From NCBI RefSeq assembly GCF_016901225.1, contig NZ_JAFEUL010000014.1:50889-114888 (forward strand): a DNA stretch of 64,000 nucleotides, given 5' to 3'. Every line of letters begins with the position of its first letter. The stretch's first letter is position 1. The translations under genes and the position numbers were made by a program. Of this stretch, positions 44,961 to 53,753 are shown piece after piece. Origin of the DNA: Actibacterium sp. 188UL27-1 (GTDB lineage Bacteria > Pseudomonadota > Alphaproteobacteria > Rhodobacterales > Rhodobacteraceae). Below the pieces are notes generated by a model. It was not told where the DNA came from. It did not search any database and saw only the letters and a list, made by a program, of their open reading frames with translations.

Positions 44961-46004
44961 ATGAAACGCAACATGTTGGGCAACAGCGATCTTGAGGTCA
45001 CGGATCTGTGCCTGGGATCCATGACCTGGGGGACCCAGACGCCAGAGGCTGGGGGCCATGCCCAGATCGACCGCGCCCTGGATGCCGGTATCAACTTCAT
45101 CGACACGGCCGAGATGTATCCGGTAAATCCCGTGCGCGACGAAACCGTCGGCCTGACCGAACAGATCATCGGCAATTGGATCGGGCGCACTGGGCGGCGC
45201 AACGATTTTGTCCTCGCCACCAAGATGAGCGGAGCGGGCCGTGCCTCTGTCCGCGGCGGGCGTGGCATTCAGCCCGGCGATCTTGAAGAGGCACTGGATG
45301 GCTCTCTCAAGCGGCTCCAGACCGACATGATTGATATCTACCAGTTCCATTGGCCCAATCGCGGCTCCTACCATTTTCGGCAGAATTGGAGCTATGATCC
45401 GTCCGGCCAGAACCGCGCCCAGACCGAGGATCACATGGTCGCCGTCCTTGAAAAGCTGGCCGAGATGCGGGCCAAGGGCAAGATCCGCCACTTTGGCCTC
45501 TCCAACGAAACCGCCTGGGGCACGTGCGAATGGCTGCGCCTGGCCCGGCTGACCGGCGCGCCCGAGGTCATCTCGATCCAGAACGAATATTCCCTGCTCT
45601 GTCGTCTCTATGACACGGATCTGGCCGAGCTGTCAGTGAACGAAAACGTGGGCCTTCTGGCCTTCTCCCCCCTTGGGGCGGGTCTGCTGTCCGGCAAATA
45701 CCAGAACGGCGCGATACCCGATGGCAGCCGTCGCGCGATCAGCGAAGGGATCGGTGGGCGCTGGGGAGACCGGACCGCCGTCGCCGTTGATGCCTATCTC
45801 GCCGTTGCCCGAAAACATGACCTTGACCCGGTGCAAATGGCGCTCGCCTGGTGCTGTACCCGCCCCTTCATGGGGTCCGCCATCTTTGGCGCAACCACGA
45901 TGGATCAACTCGACCACATTCTCGCCGGCAAAGACCTCGTCCTATCCGACGACGTCCTGACCGACATCACCGAGACCCACAAAGCCCATCCCATGCCTTA
46001 CTGA
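44961..46004 (+). CDS. Aldo/keto reductase, Tas-like
   Basis: 347 residues. The family pattern reads LGNSDLEVTDLCLGSMTWGT, NFIDTAEMYPVNP (catalytic Tyr in DTAEMYP), IGNWIGRTGRRNDFVLATKM, then the catalytic His block IDIYQFHWPNRGSY, and FSPLGAGLLSGKY. It reduces aldehydes or ketones with NADPH; Tas-like enzymes are soluble and monomeric. The insert between catalytic blocks (RGSYHFRQNWSYDPSG) is characteristic of this subgroup. It stands alone, divergent from the YceI gene. Confidence 0.92.
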   Translation: MKRNMLGNSDLEVTDLCLGSMTWGTQTPEAGGHAQIDRALDAGINFIDTAEMYPVNPVRDETVGLTEQIIGNWIGRTGRRNDFVLATKMSGAGRASVRGGRGIQPGDLEEALDGSLKRLQTDMIDIYQFHWPNRGSYHFRQNWSYDPSGQNRAQTEDHMVAVLEKLAEMRAKGKIRHFGLSNETAWGTCEWLRLARLTGAPEVISIQNEYSLLCRLYDTDLAELSVNENVGLLAFSPLGAGLLSGKYQNGAIPDGSRRAISEGIGGRWGDRTAVAVDAYLAVARKHDLDPVQMALAWCCTRPFMGSAIFGATTMDQLDHILAGKDLVLSDDVLTDITETHKAHPMPY

Positions 46005-46276
46005 TATCACGACACACCGCATGCGTTCAAAATCGGCCTTGTGCATACGCGCCTATTCGTTTTGGCTCTCCGCTCGTCAGCTTTGCCAAGACGGATATGC
46101 CCGCGGCTGCGTTCACCAACGGCCTGCTTACATCATCGTCCCCCAAACAGAACGGTGTGCTGCCGTCGCGACTACGTCACCGTTCGGAGATGCGACAGAC
46201 ATTTTGCCCACCAAACATGACGACGAAATCACCGCCATAACGCGCTTAAAGACAATGACATCGGGATCTCTTCACC

Positions 46277-48001
46277 ATGGCAAAGCTGATATATGTTGTA
46301 GGCCGAAACGCCCTGGGCAAAGACACTGTCGGTAGACTTGAAGCCGTCGCAGACGCGCTGACACCTGATCATATCGCGTCAACGTCCCAAACACTGGTCC
46401 AGGTGGAGGGCAAACTGGGTCTCGCCATCTCGGGCTTCAGCCCCCTGGTGACGGTCCAGGCCAGAAATGTTCTGTTGGGCTTGGTTCTGGATGCCGCCAA
46501 GGACAACTGGTCAACGGCGGAGCACGCAGCGATCGATGGCAATTACGCCATTTTCCGGGATTTCCCCGAAGCCTTTGAACTCCTCAGCGACTGTGTCGCG
46601 TCCCGGACCATCTGGTATTACTTCGATGATGACGTGCTCATTGCGTCAACTTCTCAGCGGGCCATTGTCAAATATCTTGGCAATTTCGTTTTCGATGCCC
46701 GGGTCATCCCGTGGGTCTTGTCCAGCGGATCGCTTGGGCCTGAGCTGTCTTGGGACGCCCGCGTCAAAAAGGTACCAAACAACACCAGACTGTCCCTCGA
46801 CAAGAGCGGCTGGCGGCTGTCACGCGACACGCGAAAGACACCGTTCCGCTTGAATGATGCCAATCCGTCTGATCAGAAAGACGCCCTGCGCAAGCAGATC
46901 GCCTGCTCTATCAAAGACCTCGCCGCGCTTGATTTCGAACGCTGGGCCCTGTCCCTGTCAGGCGGGTATGACAGCCGGTCGATCCTTTTGTTTCTGCACC
47001 AGACAATCGGTGTGCCAACATCGCTAAAGGCCATCACATACGTCATGCGCGGTCGCGCGGAAGAAGAAGGGACGGACGGTAAGCTGGCACAGGCCCTCGC
47101 CCGGCTTTTTGGGATCGAACATCAATATCTCGAAAAAGACACTGCAGCGATGCCTGTTGCGCGCCTGATCGACCGTTTCTTGTTCTGCGGTGAAGGGCGG
47201 ATCGATCACTTCCGCGGCTATCTGGACGGTATGGAAAGCTGGCGGGACCTCCACAACAGCGCGACCCAGGGCCTCATTCGCGGTGACATGGGATTTGGCC
47301 AACGGCATGTCAGGACCGAGCGAGAAGTGCGAGGCACAGTGGGCAGTCTGCTTGCCGCCGACTTTCGGAATGTGCCGCGGATCCTTGGAAAGCATGCCAC
47401 CGCTGGGCAGGTCTTGTCGCAAGAGCTTGGTCGGCAACCCGATGAAACGCTGCAAACGTGGCGCGACAGGCTCATGCATCATTTCCGGTTGTCTAGCGTG
47501 ACCGCCGCGTTGGCCGACGTCAAATATCCCTATCTGGAACAGATCAGCCCACTCTTGTCTGAAAAAATTCTGACGGTCGTCCGCACGCTTCCAGACAATG
47601 CGCGGGCAAATAAGGCGTTGTTTCGTCAGATCGTCGCTGAATTCGACGTCGATATTCCGGTCGCCTCAAAAGGCACGGGTCAATCCTTGCGGCGTCTCCT
47701 GCGGCAGCCGGAATTCCATACCTATCTGCGCCAGCAACTGGCCCAGCCATATGTGGAAACTGCGCTCGGCGCCGACCTGACCAAAGCCATCCTTTCGGAG
47801 TTCCGCGCAGGCAAGGGTTTTGGGCGTTTGCTGTCACTCTGGGGTTTGCAAGGCATGGTATACAGCGCGCTGGATCTATTCTCCGCTCAGGGGCGCGCGC
47901 GTTTGCGTTCTCCAAGGCTTGATGGACATATCCTTGCGTTCCGCGCCATCGTCGTGGCGAAAATGCACCGCAACCTCTCGAATGACGATTTCAGCTTTTG
48001 A
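46277..48001 (+). CDS. Asparagine synthase-like ATP-pyrophosphatase, without glutaminase cysteine
   Basis: 574 residues. The C-terminal half holds the PP-loop ALSLSGGYDSRSILLF (SGGYDS at 228-233) of the asparagine synthetase superfamily. The N-terminal half has the overall size of an Ntn-type domain but begins MAKLIYVVGRNALG and lacks the catalytic Cys2, so it cannot use glutamine as in AsnB. Such standalone proteins are found with surface-polysaccharide or peptide-modification genes; no such genes are adjacent. It overlaps the remains of a LysR gene by 11 bases and looks like an insertion. Function cannot be assigned. Confidence 0.75.
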   Translation: MAKLIYVVGRNALGKDTVGRLEAVADALTPDHIASTSQTLVQVEGKLGLAISGFSPLVTVQARNVLLGLVLDAAKDNWSTAEHAAIDGNYAIFRDFPEAFELLSDCVASRTIWYYFDDDVLIASTSQRAIVKYLGNFVFDARVIPWVLSSGSLGPELSWDARVKKVPNNTRLSLDKSGWRLSRDTRKTPFRLNDANPSDQKDALRKQIACSIKDLAALDFERWALSLSGGYDSRSILLFLHQTIGVPTSLKAITYVMRGRAEEEGTDGKLAQALARLFGIEHQYLEKDTAAMPVARLIDRFLFCGEGRIDHFRGYLDGMESWRDLHNSATQGLIRGDMGFGQRHVRTEREVRGTVGSLLAADFRNVPRILGKHATAGQVLSQELGRQPDETLQTWRDRLMHHFRLSSVTAALADVKYPYLEQISPLLSEKILTVVRTLPDNARANKALFRQIVAEFDVDIPVASKGTGQSLRRLLRQPEFHTYLRQQLAQPYVETALGADLTKAILSEFRAGKGFGRLLSLWGLQGMVYSALDLFSAQGRARLRSPRLDGHILAFRAIVVAKMHRNLSNDDFSF

Positions 48002-48622
48002 GTGCGACACCGCGTTCAGCAAGGAAGGACGGCAGGATCGTTACTCCGATATTTTGCGTGGCAAAGTGGTAAAGCACATCCACGCTATCGGCCTCGATCT
48101 GGGCCCGGCCGGTGACCTTTTCGGTCTTTCCCTTTGGCGACGTAAACTCAGTCGGATCTGCCCGCTGCTGATAGCGGATCCAATCCCAATCTTCCAAGTC
48201 AGATGGCCGTCTTGGCGTCCTGCGGGCCCGTGCGTAATCCGTACCAGCCACCAGATACCGCCGCCCATCCGCCAGCTTGCGCGACATCATCGCACTCTTG
48301 TCCAGCCAGCCGCCAAAAAGGCAAGCAACGAAAGCCGCAAGGCCCCCACCGGCTCCAGGGAAAGGGCGTTGAGTTCGTTCAGCCCCGCCTCAGCACTGCG
48401 TACCATGCCGACAACGCGGGCATAAAAGATCCGGCCTCCATTCGTCAGCGTGATTTTCCGCGTCGTGCGATAAAGCAGGGTCACGCCAAGATAGGCCTCT
48501 AGCTCAGATACCGTTTCGCTGATCCGTGAGGGGGCAAGACCAAGGTCCTTGGCTGCCGCGCGAAATGACCCCTCATCGACCACAAGTGCGAGGATTGCCA
48601 TCTGTCTTAGGTGATCAATCAT
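47991..48622 (-). pseudogene. LysR-type regulator with internal deletion and truncated end
   Basis: The N-terminus from the ATG at 48622 is a normal LysR HTH ([55 protein letters not shown]). At about 48290 the frame breaks ([14 protein letters not shown], stop); the adjacent frame resumes with [20 protein letters not shown], as in homologues where about 60 residues of the effector domain lie in between. The remaining part ends NIGVTILPSFLAERGVALKS, some 30-40 residues short, at the junction with the asparagine-synthase-like gene. It would have been divergent from, and probably controlled, the 48.8-50 kb genes. Confidence 0.8.
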
Positions 48623-48989
48623 TGTTCTGTCTTGCGGACCATTTTCCTCTGAAATCAGCGAATATTCGAAGCAATCCAAGAAACCCGGCCTTCATGAGAA
48701 GCACGGGGAGGCGCGGGCCATCTGCCAATCGCCACCCCCCCCCGGCGGTCACCCGCATGCAACGTCACGGAGGATGACCAATGTTTGGCGCTAAGCACCG
48801 AACTTAATCTGAAATTCGCAGATGCACGCGAATTCCCGGATACAGGCTCCTCGTTTGTCGGTGATTGCCACGACGGCGCAGTCTACGCATTGGACATGAC
48901 GGGTGAAACCACCCCTGCGCAGGTCGCCCCTCAGTCCGGTTTCCGGTTTGAGCAACGCAACCACCTACACCGAGGGGGATCTATCCAAG
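48623..48989. other. Gap without an identifiable gene, leads into an NTF2-like remnant
   Basis: It contains an ATG at 48781 with GGAGG 7 bases upstream that opens only 8 codons (MFGAKHRT, stop), and a following frame (LKFADAREFPDTGSSFVGDC) that I cannot assign. This is the divergent control region of the broken LysR and the gene after it, plus the lost N-terminus of the latter. Confidence 0.4.
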
Positions 48990-49254
48990 CGGTCCGGACG
49001 GCGTTAAAGACTGGTTGGCCTCAGACGCTGCGGGCACTTACGAGATGCTGTTTCAACTGATCGGGCAAGGCGGCTTTGCCTTGACCTGCGGCAAGTGCCA
49101 TGCTGCAGGCACAGACATCGCCGTCTTTGACCTCTATCGTGTGGCAGGGGACAAAATCGTCGAACACTGGATGAATGAAGAAGAGATTGGCCCCGTGAAA
49201 CATGGGGAAACTCCGGCAAGTTCTAAGCCAGAACCGAAAGGCACACCCGCATGA
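48990..49254 (+). pseudogene. NTF2/SnoaL-like fold protein, N-terminus lost
   Basis: The frame reads IYPSGPDGVKDWLASDAAGT, YEMLFQLIGQGGFALTCGKC, HAAGTDIAVFDLYRVAGDKI and then VEHWMNEEEIGP. The FALTxGxxHAAGTDIAxFDLYRVxxDKIVEHW pattern is that of SnoaL-like/nuclear transport factor 2 family proteins. There is no in-frame ATG with the N-terminal helix; the first 30-40 residues are missing or frame-shifted. Its stop overlaps the following siderophore-interacting protein gene by ATGA, so translation of that gene may still need it. Confidence 0.55.
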
Positions 49255-50069
49255 CACTTTTATCCAAGGTCACCCAGGCTGCACGCAACGCAATAGGCCG
49301 TCCCAGCCCACGGGTTCTGACGGTAAAAGACGCATGGTTTCTGACACCGAACATGATCCGTGTCGTCTTTGCCGGGCCGGAGCTTGCTGGATTTCCCACA
49401 GGCCGCGAGGGCGGCAATTGCAAGCTTATGATCCCCGATATCGGAGAGACGAAAGAGGGTTTTGCCGCGCGGTTGCAGGGCGGTCTGCCCCCCGTCAAAC
49501 GCACCTACACCGTCCGCAAATTTGACGCCGCAACGGGGCGACTGACCATCGATTTCGTCGCCCATGGTGACAACGGCCCCGCATCACGTTGGGCCAGCCA
49601 AGCGAAACCCGGTGACTTTCTTGGATTTGCCGGCCCAAGCGCGCCCAAGGTCCCACATTTTGAGGCCGACTGGTATCTGATCGCCGCGGACCCGTCCGCC
49701 ATTCCGGTCGCGGCTGCTACATTGGAAGCCATGCCGCGCGACGCAGAGGGTGTCGCGATATTTGAGGTGACCTCACCCGAAGACCGCCAGAACATCGACA
49801 TACCCGGCGGCATCGATGTCCATTGGCTCATTCAGCCGGATCCGCATGTGCCTTCACAGGCGCAAGAAGACCTCATCCGATCCTTGAACTGGCCCGCTGG
49901 TCGCGTGCAGACCTGTATCGCGGGCGAATCCGGGGTGATCCGGTCGCTTCGTGGCTTCCTTGCCACCGAAAAGAACGTCGCGCGCGGGGATACCTACATC
50001 TCGGGTTACTGGAAGATCGGGTTGGTCGAGGACGAACATCAAAAGGTCAAACGGGCAGAGGCCGGGTAA
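49251..50069 (+). CDS. Siderophore-interacting protein (ViuB-like FAD-dependent ferric reductase)
   Basis: 272 residues. N-terminal FAD-binding barrel with the family motif RTYTVRKFDAATGRLTIDFV (R-x-Y-T/S) and HGDNGPASRWASQAKPGDFL (DNGPA/G-x-x-W). The C-terminal NAD(P)H-binding part has YLIAADPSAIPVAAATLEAM and GYWKIGL near the end. It releases iron from imported siderophores in the cytoplasm. The start overlaps the preceding remnant's stop. No siderophore receptor or transporter is adjacent. Confidence 0.92.
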   Translation: MTLLSKVTQAARNAIGRPSPRVLTVKDAWFLTPNMIRVVFAGPELAGFPTGREGGNCKLMIPDIGETKEGFAARLQGGLPPVKRTYTVRKFDAATGRLTIDFVAHGDNGPASRWASQAKPGDFLGFAGPSAPKVPHFEADWYLIAADPSAIPVAAATLEAMPRDAEGVAIFEVTSPEDRQNIDIPGGIDVHWLIQPDPHVPSQAQEDLIRSLNWPAGRVQTCIAGESGVIRSLRGFLATEKNVARGDTYISGYWKIGLVEDEHQKVKRAEAG

Positions 50070-50228
50070 ACCACGGCCCGCGCGGTAACAACTCCAGACC
50101 TTTGCACCCGATGAGTGCGGTCATGATTAGTGTCATCGTGCCATCTCCACTGGCCGTGTTCCTCTGCGGATGGCGCTTTAGCGACTTGCGGGTCTTTTCC
50201 CCTTTGGTCAGATCTGGCGCGGCGCGGC

Positions 50229-51089
50229 TCAGGGGATCGCGCTTTCCAGCTCTTCTAGCAGGCCCGGGGCGTCACGGTCGCTGACCTTGGCCTCGCGGAC
50301 CAGGCCGTCGAAATGGCGGGTCAGGATGCGGATCCGCTCCGTATCGCGGAAGGCCAGGTAATGTGATCCCAGATAGAGCACGGCCAGCAATGGCCCGAAC
50401 ACCGTGATCGGCGCAGAATACAACTGCTGTGCATCGTAAAAGCTGATCCGCAAACTGGGATAGAACTGGTCATGGGCATGCCGCAGCCAGGCCAGCTGCG
50501 CCTTGCGCATCCCGGCAGGGGCCCCGTCATAATACCCTTCGGCCCGGGCAAAGGCGCGCAACTCATGTAGCGGCATCGCAATTTCGATATCCAGCTCCCC
50601 GGTGCGCAGGATACCCAGCCGTTCCTCCGCCAGTTGGATCGCGGCTTCGGTGCTGCGACCCAGATGGGGGCTGTATTCCCAGACCAGCATGTCGCGGGTC
50701 TTCAGCATATCGGGCAGGGTGGCGGGCACATGGCGGATCTTGTAGCCTTTCGCCTCCTCGTGCCAGGTATAGATCTGCTCATCGATCAGGGCCCGCTGCG
50801 CCTCTGACACGGTAACGGAGGCGGCCACCATATCCGCCGCGCGCTCGGGCCGCTCCGACAGGCCCAGCAACCAATCCGCACTGACCCCCAGCGCGCCCGC
50901 GCATTCCCCCACGATCTGCGCATTGGGTAGCCGCGCATCGCTGGCCGTCAAAACCTGGCTGATGGTCGAACGATTGACCCCGATCTGCCGCGCCAACGCC
51001 GCCTGGCTGATCCCCGTTTCGGCAATGGCCCGGGACAATCGTTGCCGAAACAGGTCGGCACGATCCCGCTTATCCACTTTTTTCATCAT
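50229..51089 (-). CDS. XRE family regulator, divergent from the desaturase
   Basis: 286 residues. N-terminal helix-turn-helix at about 12-70 (RLSRAIAETGISQAALARQI, GVNRSTISQVLTASDARLPN). The large C-terminal part (about 90-286) lacks DNA-binding features and reads like a sensory domain, with YDGAPAGMRKAQLAWLRHAH and ISFYDAQQLYSAPITVFGPL. The gene is divergent from a fatty-acid desaturase with a 108-base AT-rich gap that holds the inverted repeat at 51153-51172, so it is likely its regulator. Confidence 0.85.
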   Translation of the reverse strand: MMKKVDKRDRADLFRQRLSRAIAETGISQAALARQIGVNRSTISQVLTASDARLPNAQIVGECAGALGVSADWLLGLSERPERAADMVAASVTVSEAQRALIDEQIYTWHEEAKGYKIRHVPATLPDMLKTRDMLVWEYSPHLGRSTEAAIQLAEERLGILRTGELDIEIAMPLHELRAFARAEGYYDGAPAGMRKAQLAWLRHAHDQFYPSLRISFYDAQQLYSAPITVFGPLLAVLYLGSHYLAFRDTERIRILTRHFDGLVREAKVSDRDAPGLLEELESAIP

Positions 51090-51152
51090 ATGCTAATTTT
51101 TATCACCGATTTTGCATTTTGTTAACGATATATGGTCTTCTGCAACCCTGCT

Positions 51153-51172
51153 GCTGTCATCTAACTGACAGC
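51153..51172. promoter_or_regulatory. Inverted repeat between XRE regulator and desaturase
   Basis: GCTGTCA (51153-51159) and TGACAGC (51166-51172), perfect arms around TCTAAC, 25 bases before the desaturase ATG. Candidate operator for the divergent XRE regulator. Confidence 0.45.
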
Positions 51173-51197
51173 TGACGGAAACAACCGAAAATCTGTA

Positions 51198-52115
51198 ATG
51201 ACACTTGCGCGTTCCGGCCCCGCAACCGCGTGGCCCACCCTTTGCCTTATTGCCTTATGCTATCTTCTTTGGCTCGGTGCCCTGTGGCCCCTGGCAACCC
51301 TGTCGCCGACATTTGCGGTGCTTGTGATTGCCGTCTCGGTCGCGTTCCACGCCTCCCTCCAGCATGAGGTGATCCATGGCCATCCCACCCGCCTGATATG
51401 GCTCAACACGGCGCTGATCGCCCCCGCCCTGGCCCTGGTGATCCCCTATCTGCGGTTCCGCGACACGCATCTGGCGCATCACCGCGATGCCCGCCTGACC
51501 GACCCCTATGATGATCCCGAAAGCAATTTCCTGGACCCGGCCATCTGGTCGGGCCTGCCGCGCGGCATCCAATATATCCTGCGCGCCAACAACACGCTTG
51601 CCGGGCGCATCGTGCTGGGGCCTGTCGTGGGGCAGGTCATGTTCGTGCTGTGGGATCTGCGTGCCATCCGCGCCGGGAACCGGGCCGTCTTGCGCGGATG
51701 GCTCTGGCATATCCCGGCGGCGCTGGTCGTCCTGGCGCTGGTGGGGGCCGCGCCGCTGCCGGTCTGGGCTTATCTGTTGGGCGTCTACCTTGGCCTCGGC
51801 CTGCTCAAGATCCGCTCCTTCCTCGAACACCGCGCCCACGATATCAGCCGCGCTCGATCCGTGATTATCGAAGATCGCGGCCCCTTGGCCCTGCTGTTTC
51901 TCAACAACAATCTCCACGTCGTGCACCATATCCATCCCGGCGCGGCCTGGTATGAACTGCCCGGGATCTATGCGGCGGGCAAAGACCGGTTCCTGCGCAT
52001 GAATGACGGCTACATCTACCGGTCCTATGCCGAGGTCGTGGGCCGCTACCTGTTCCGCTCCAAGGATCCGGTGCCGCACCCCCTCATGCCGGCTGACACG
52101 ACCCGGCAACCCTAG
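51198..52115 (+). CDS. Fatty acid desaturase family protein
   Basis: 305 residues. Membrane-bound di-iron enzyme with three histidine boxes: HEVIHGHP (56-63), HLAHH (91-95) and NNNLHVVHHIHPG (about 237). Membrane segments at about 14-33, 36-52, 70-83, and two further ones between boxes 2 and 3. It introduces double bonds into membrane fatty acids or related lipids, with an external electron donor. The divergent XRE gene and the inverted repeat suggest regulation of membrane fluidity. Confidence 0.92.
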   Translation: MTLARSGPATAWPTLCLIALCYLLWLGALWPLATLSPTFAVLVIAVSVAFHASLQHEVIHGHPTRLIWLNTALIAPALALVIPYLRFRDTHLAHHRDARLTDPYDDPESNFLDPAIWSGLPRGIQYILRANNTLAGRIVLGPVVGQVMFVLWDLRAIRAGNRAVLRGWLWHIPAALVVLALVGAAPLPVWAYLLGVYLGLGLLKIRSFLEHRAHDISRARSVIIEDRGPLALLFLNNNLHVVHHIHPGAAWYELPGIYAAGKDRFLRMNDGYIYRSYAEVVGRYLFRSKDPVPHPLMPADTTRQP

Positions 52116-52150
52116 CATCGCCCGCGCGGCTCTGACAGTGTCGCGCGGAT

Positions 52151-53050
52151 ATGATCGAGCTTTGGATCCCCCTCACAATCGCTGCCGCGTTCTTTCAGAA
52201 CCTGCGGTTCATGCTGCAAAAACGGCTCAAGGATATGGGTCTGTCCGCGGCGGGGGCGACCTATGCGCGGTTCGTCTTTTCCCTGCCGGTGGTGGCCCTT
52301 GGCGTTGCGCTTTATGCGGCACAGACCAGTCTGCCGCCGATGTCGGCGCTTTTCTGGCTTTGGGCGCTGCTGGCTGCGGCGTCCCAGGTGCTGGCGACCG
52401 TCTGCGTGGTGGCGCTCTTTGCCTTGCGCCAGTTCGCCGTCGGCATCACGTTCAAAAAGTCCGAAGTGCTGCAAACCTCCTTGGTCGGGCTTGTCCTGCT
52501 GGGGGAAGCTGTCAGCGGAACGGGCCTCATCGCGCTCCTGATCGGGCTGGTGGCGCTGGTTATCCTGTCCGACGCGCCCGCTGCGATGGGCAGGGGCCGG
52601 TTCTTCAACCGGGCCGCCGGGCTGGGCCTGCTGTCCGGGGCGTTCTTTGCCTTGGCGGGCGTGGCGGTGCGGGGTGCAACCCTGGCGCTGCCGACCGATG
52701 ACCTGATCCTGCGGGCCGGTGCCGCGCTGCTGATGGTCACGGCCCTCCAGGTGGCGGGCATGACGCTCTGGTTCCTGTGGCGGGACAGGGCGCAGATCGG
52801 GCATGTGCTGCGGGCCTGGCGGGTGGCGGGGGCTGTCGGCCTCACCGGCATGCTGGGCAGCCTGTGCTGGTTCGCGGCCTTTTCGCTCCAGACCGCCGCC
52901 TATGTCTATGCCCTGGGCCAGATTGAACTGATCTTCAGCCTCCTTGGCGGCATCCTGATCTTTCAGGAGATCCCGACACGGCGCGAAGTAGCAGGCATCG
53001 CCCTGCTGATGCTCAGCATCCTGGGTGTCGTCTTGGCGGCGGGTCCATGA
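52151..53050 (+). CDS. DMT superfamily transporter (EamA family)
   Basis: 299 residues, with about ten membrane helices in two EamA repeats: helices visible from IPLTIAAAFFQNLRFMLQKR to LVGLVLLGEAVSGTGLIAL, and from ALGQIELIFSLLGGILIFQE to IALLMLSILGVVLAAG in the second half. The substrate cannot be predicted; the family covers amino acids, nucleotides and sugars. It follows the desaturase gene after 35 bases on the same strand but has no obvious functional link. Confidence 0.88.
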   Translation: MIELWIPLTIAAAFFQNLRFMLQKRLKDMGLSAAGATYARFVFSLPVVALGVALYAAQTSLPPMSALFWLWALLAAASQVLATVCVVALFALRQFAVGITFKKSEVLQTSLVGLVLLGEAVSGTGLIALLIGLVALVILSDAPAAMGRGRFFNRAAGLGLLSGAFFALAGVAVRGATLALPTDDLILRAGAALLMVTALQVAGMTLWFLWRDRAQIGHVLRAWRVAGAVGLTGMLGSLCWFAAFSLQTAAYVYALGQIELIFSLLGGILIFQEIPTRREVAGIALLMLSILGVVLAAGP

Positions 53051-53090
53051 TGGCGGGCAGGGCGGTCATCCGGCCCACCACAATCCGGCG

Positions 53091-53624
53091 TCAGCTGCGC
53101 CCCGTCCGGCGAAAGATCCGGGCAACCTCCTGAACGGCATCAGTTTGCTTGTCGCTCAACCCGGCATCGCCGGTGAAACCCTTCACCATTTCCAGCACCG
53201 GGTTCAGCGCGTCTTGCCCGCCCAGCCGCAACAGCTTTTTCGCCAACCGGCTCACCGCGGCATCGATCGTACCGCATTCCGAGACGAGCCAATGGCCCAG
53301 GATCATCGCCTCCTCGGCTGCGGGTTTGTCCATGCCATAGGTCGATTGCACCGACCGCAACAATGTCTGCTTTTGCTCTTCGGTGGGGAATTTCCCCATC
53401 TCCAGAAACGCGATGGCCAGCGCCGACCCCGCCAGACGCTCTTCATCAATCGACTCGACTGGGTGTTGATCCGCCCGCCTGCGAAACCCGAACCGCCGGG
53501 CCGCGCCCAGGACATCAGTGGCCATATCCGTCAGTTCACGGGTGGCATGCGCGGCATCTCGCGCACGGCTTAACCAGAAGTATAACGCGCCAGCGGCAGC
53601 CAAAACCCCCAAAAGAATATGCAT
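53091..53624 (-). CDS. Membrane-anchored protein of unknown function
   Basis: 177 residues. An N-terminal membrane helix (about 2-18, ILLGVLAAAGALYFWLSRAR) anchors a cytoplasmic or periplasmic all-helical domain (about 60-165) with AGSALAIAFLEMGKFPTEEQ, KQTLLRSVQSTYGMDKPAAE and LILGHW-like residues; its pattern is reminiscent of TerB-type domains but I would not claim that. Arg- and Lys-rich stretches lie behind the helix (LGAARRFGFRRRAD). Convergent with the DMT transporter. Confidence 0.65.
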   Translation of the reverse strand: MHILLGVLAAAGALYFWLSRARDAAHATRELTDMATDVLGAARRFGFRRRADQHPVESIDEERLAGSALAIAFLEMGKFPTEEQKQTLLRSVQSTYGMDKPAAEEAMILGHWLVSECGTIDAAVSRLAKKLLRLGGQDALNPVLEMVKGFTGDAGLSDKQTDAVQEVARIFRRTGRS

Positions 53625-53684
53625 ATTAACGACCTTTGATCAGACAAATGTATTCCGCGTTGAGCTTACCGTTTGACGATGACA

Positions 53685-53704
53685 CACTCAATCAATGTTG
53701 AGTG
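53685..53704. promoter_or_regulatory. Inverted repeat in divergent promoter region
   Basis: CACTCAA (53685-53691) and TTGAGTG (53698-53704) form perfect 7-base arms around TCAATG between the divergent membrane protein gene and the acyltransferase gene. Candidate operator; nothing else is known about it. Confidence 0.4.
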
Positions 53705-53753
53705 CATTTGCGCAGGTTCCAAACGGGAACAAACTGTTTTGGTCGCGCGTTGA

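Noticed and set aside
46277..48001. Functional glutamine-dependent AsnB or lasso-peptide cyclase
   Set aside because: No Cys2 for glutamine hydrolysis, and no precursor peptide, protease or RiPP recognition gene beside it.
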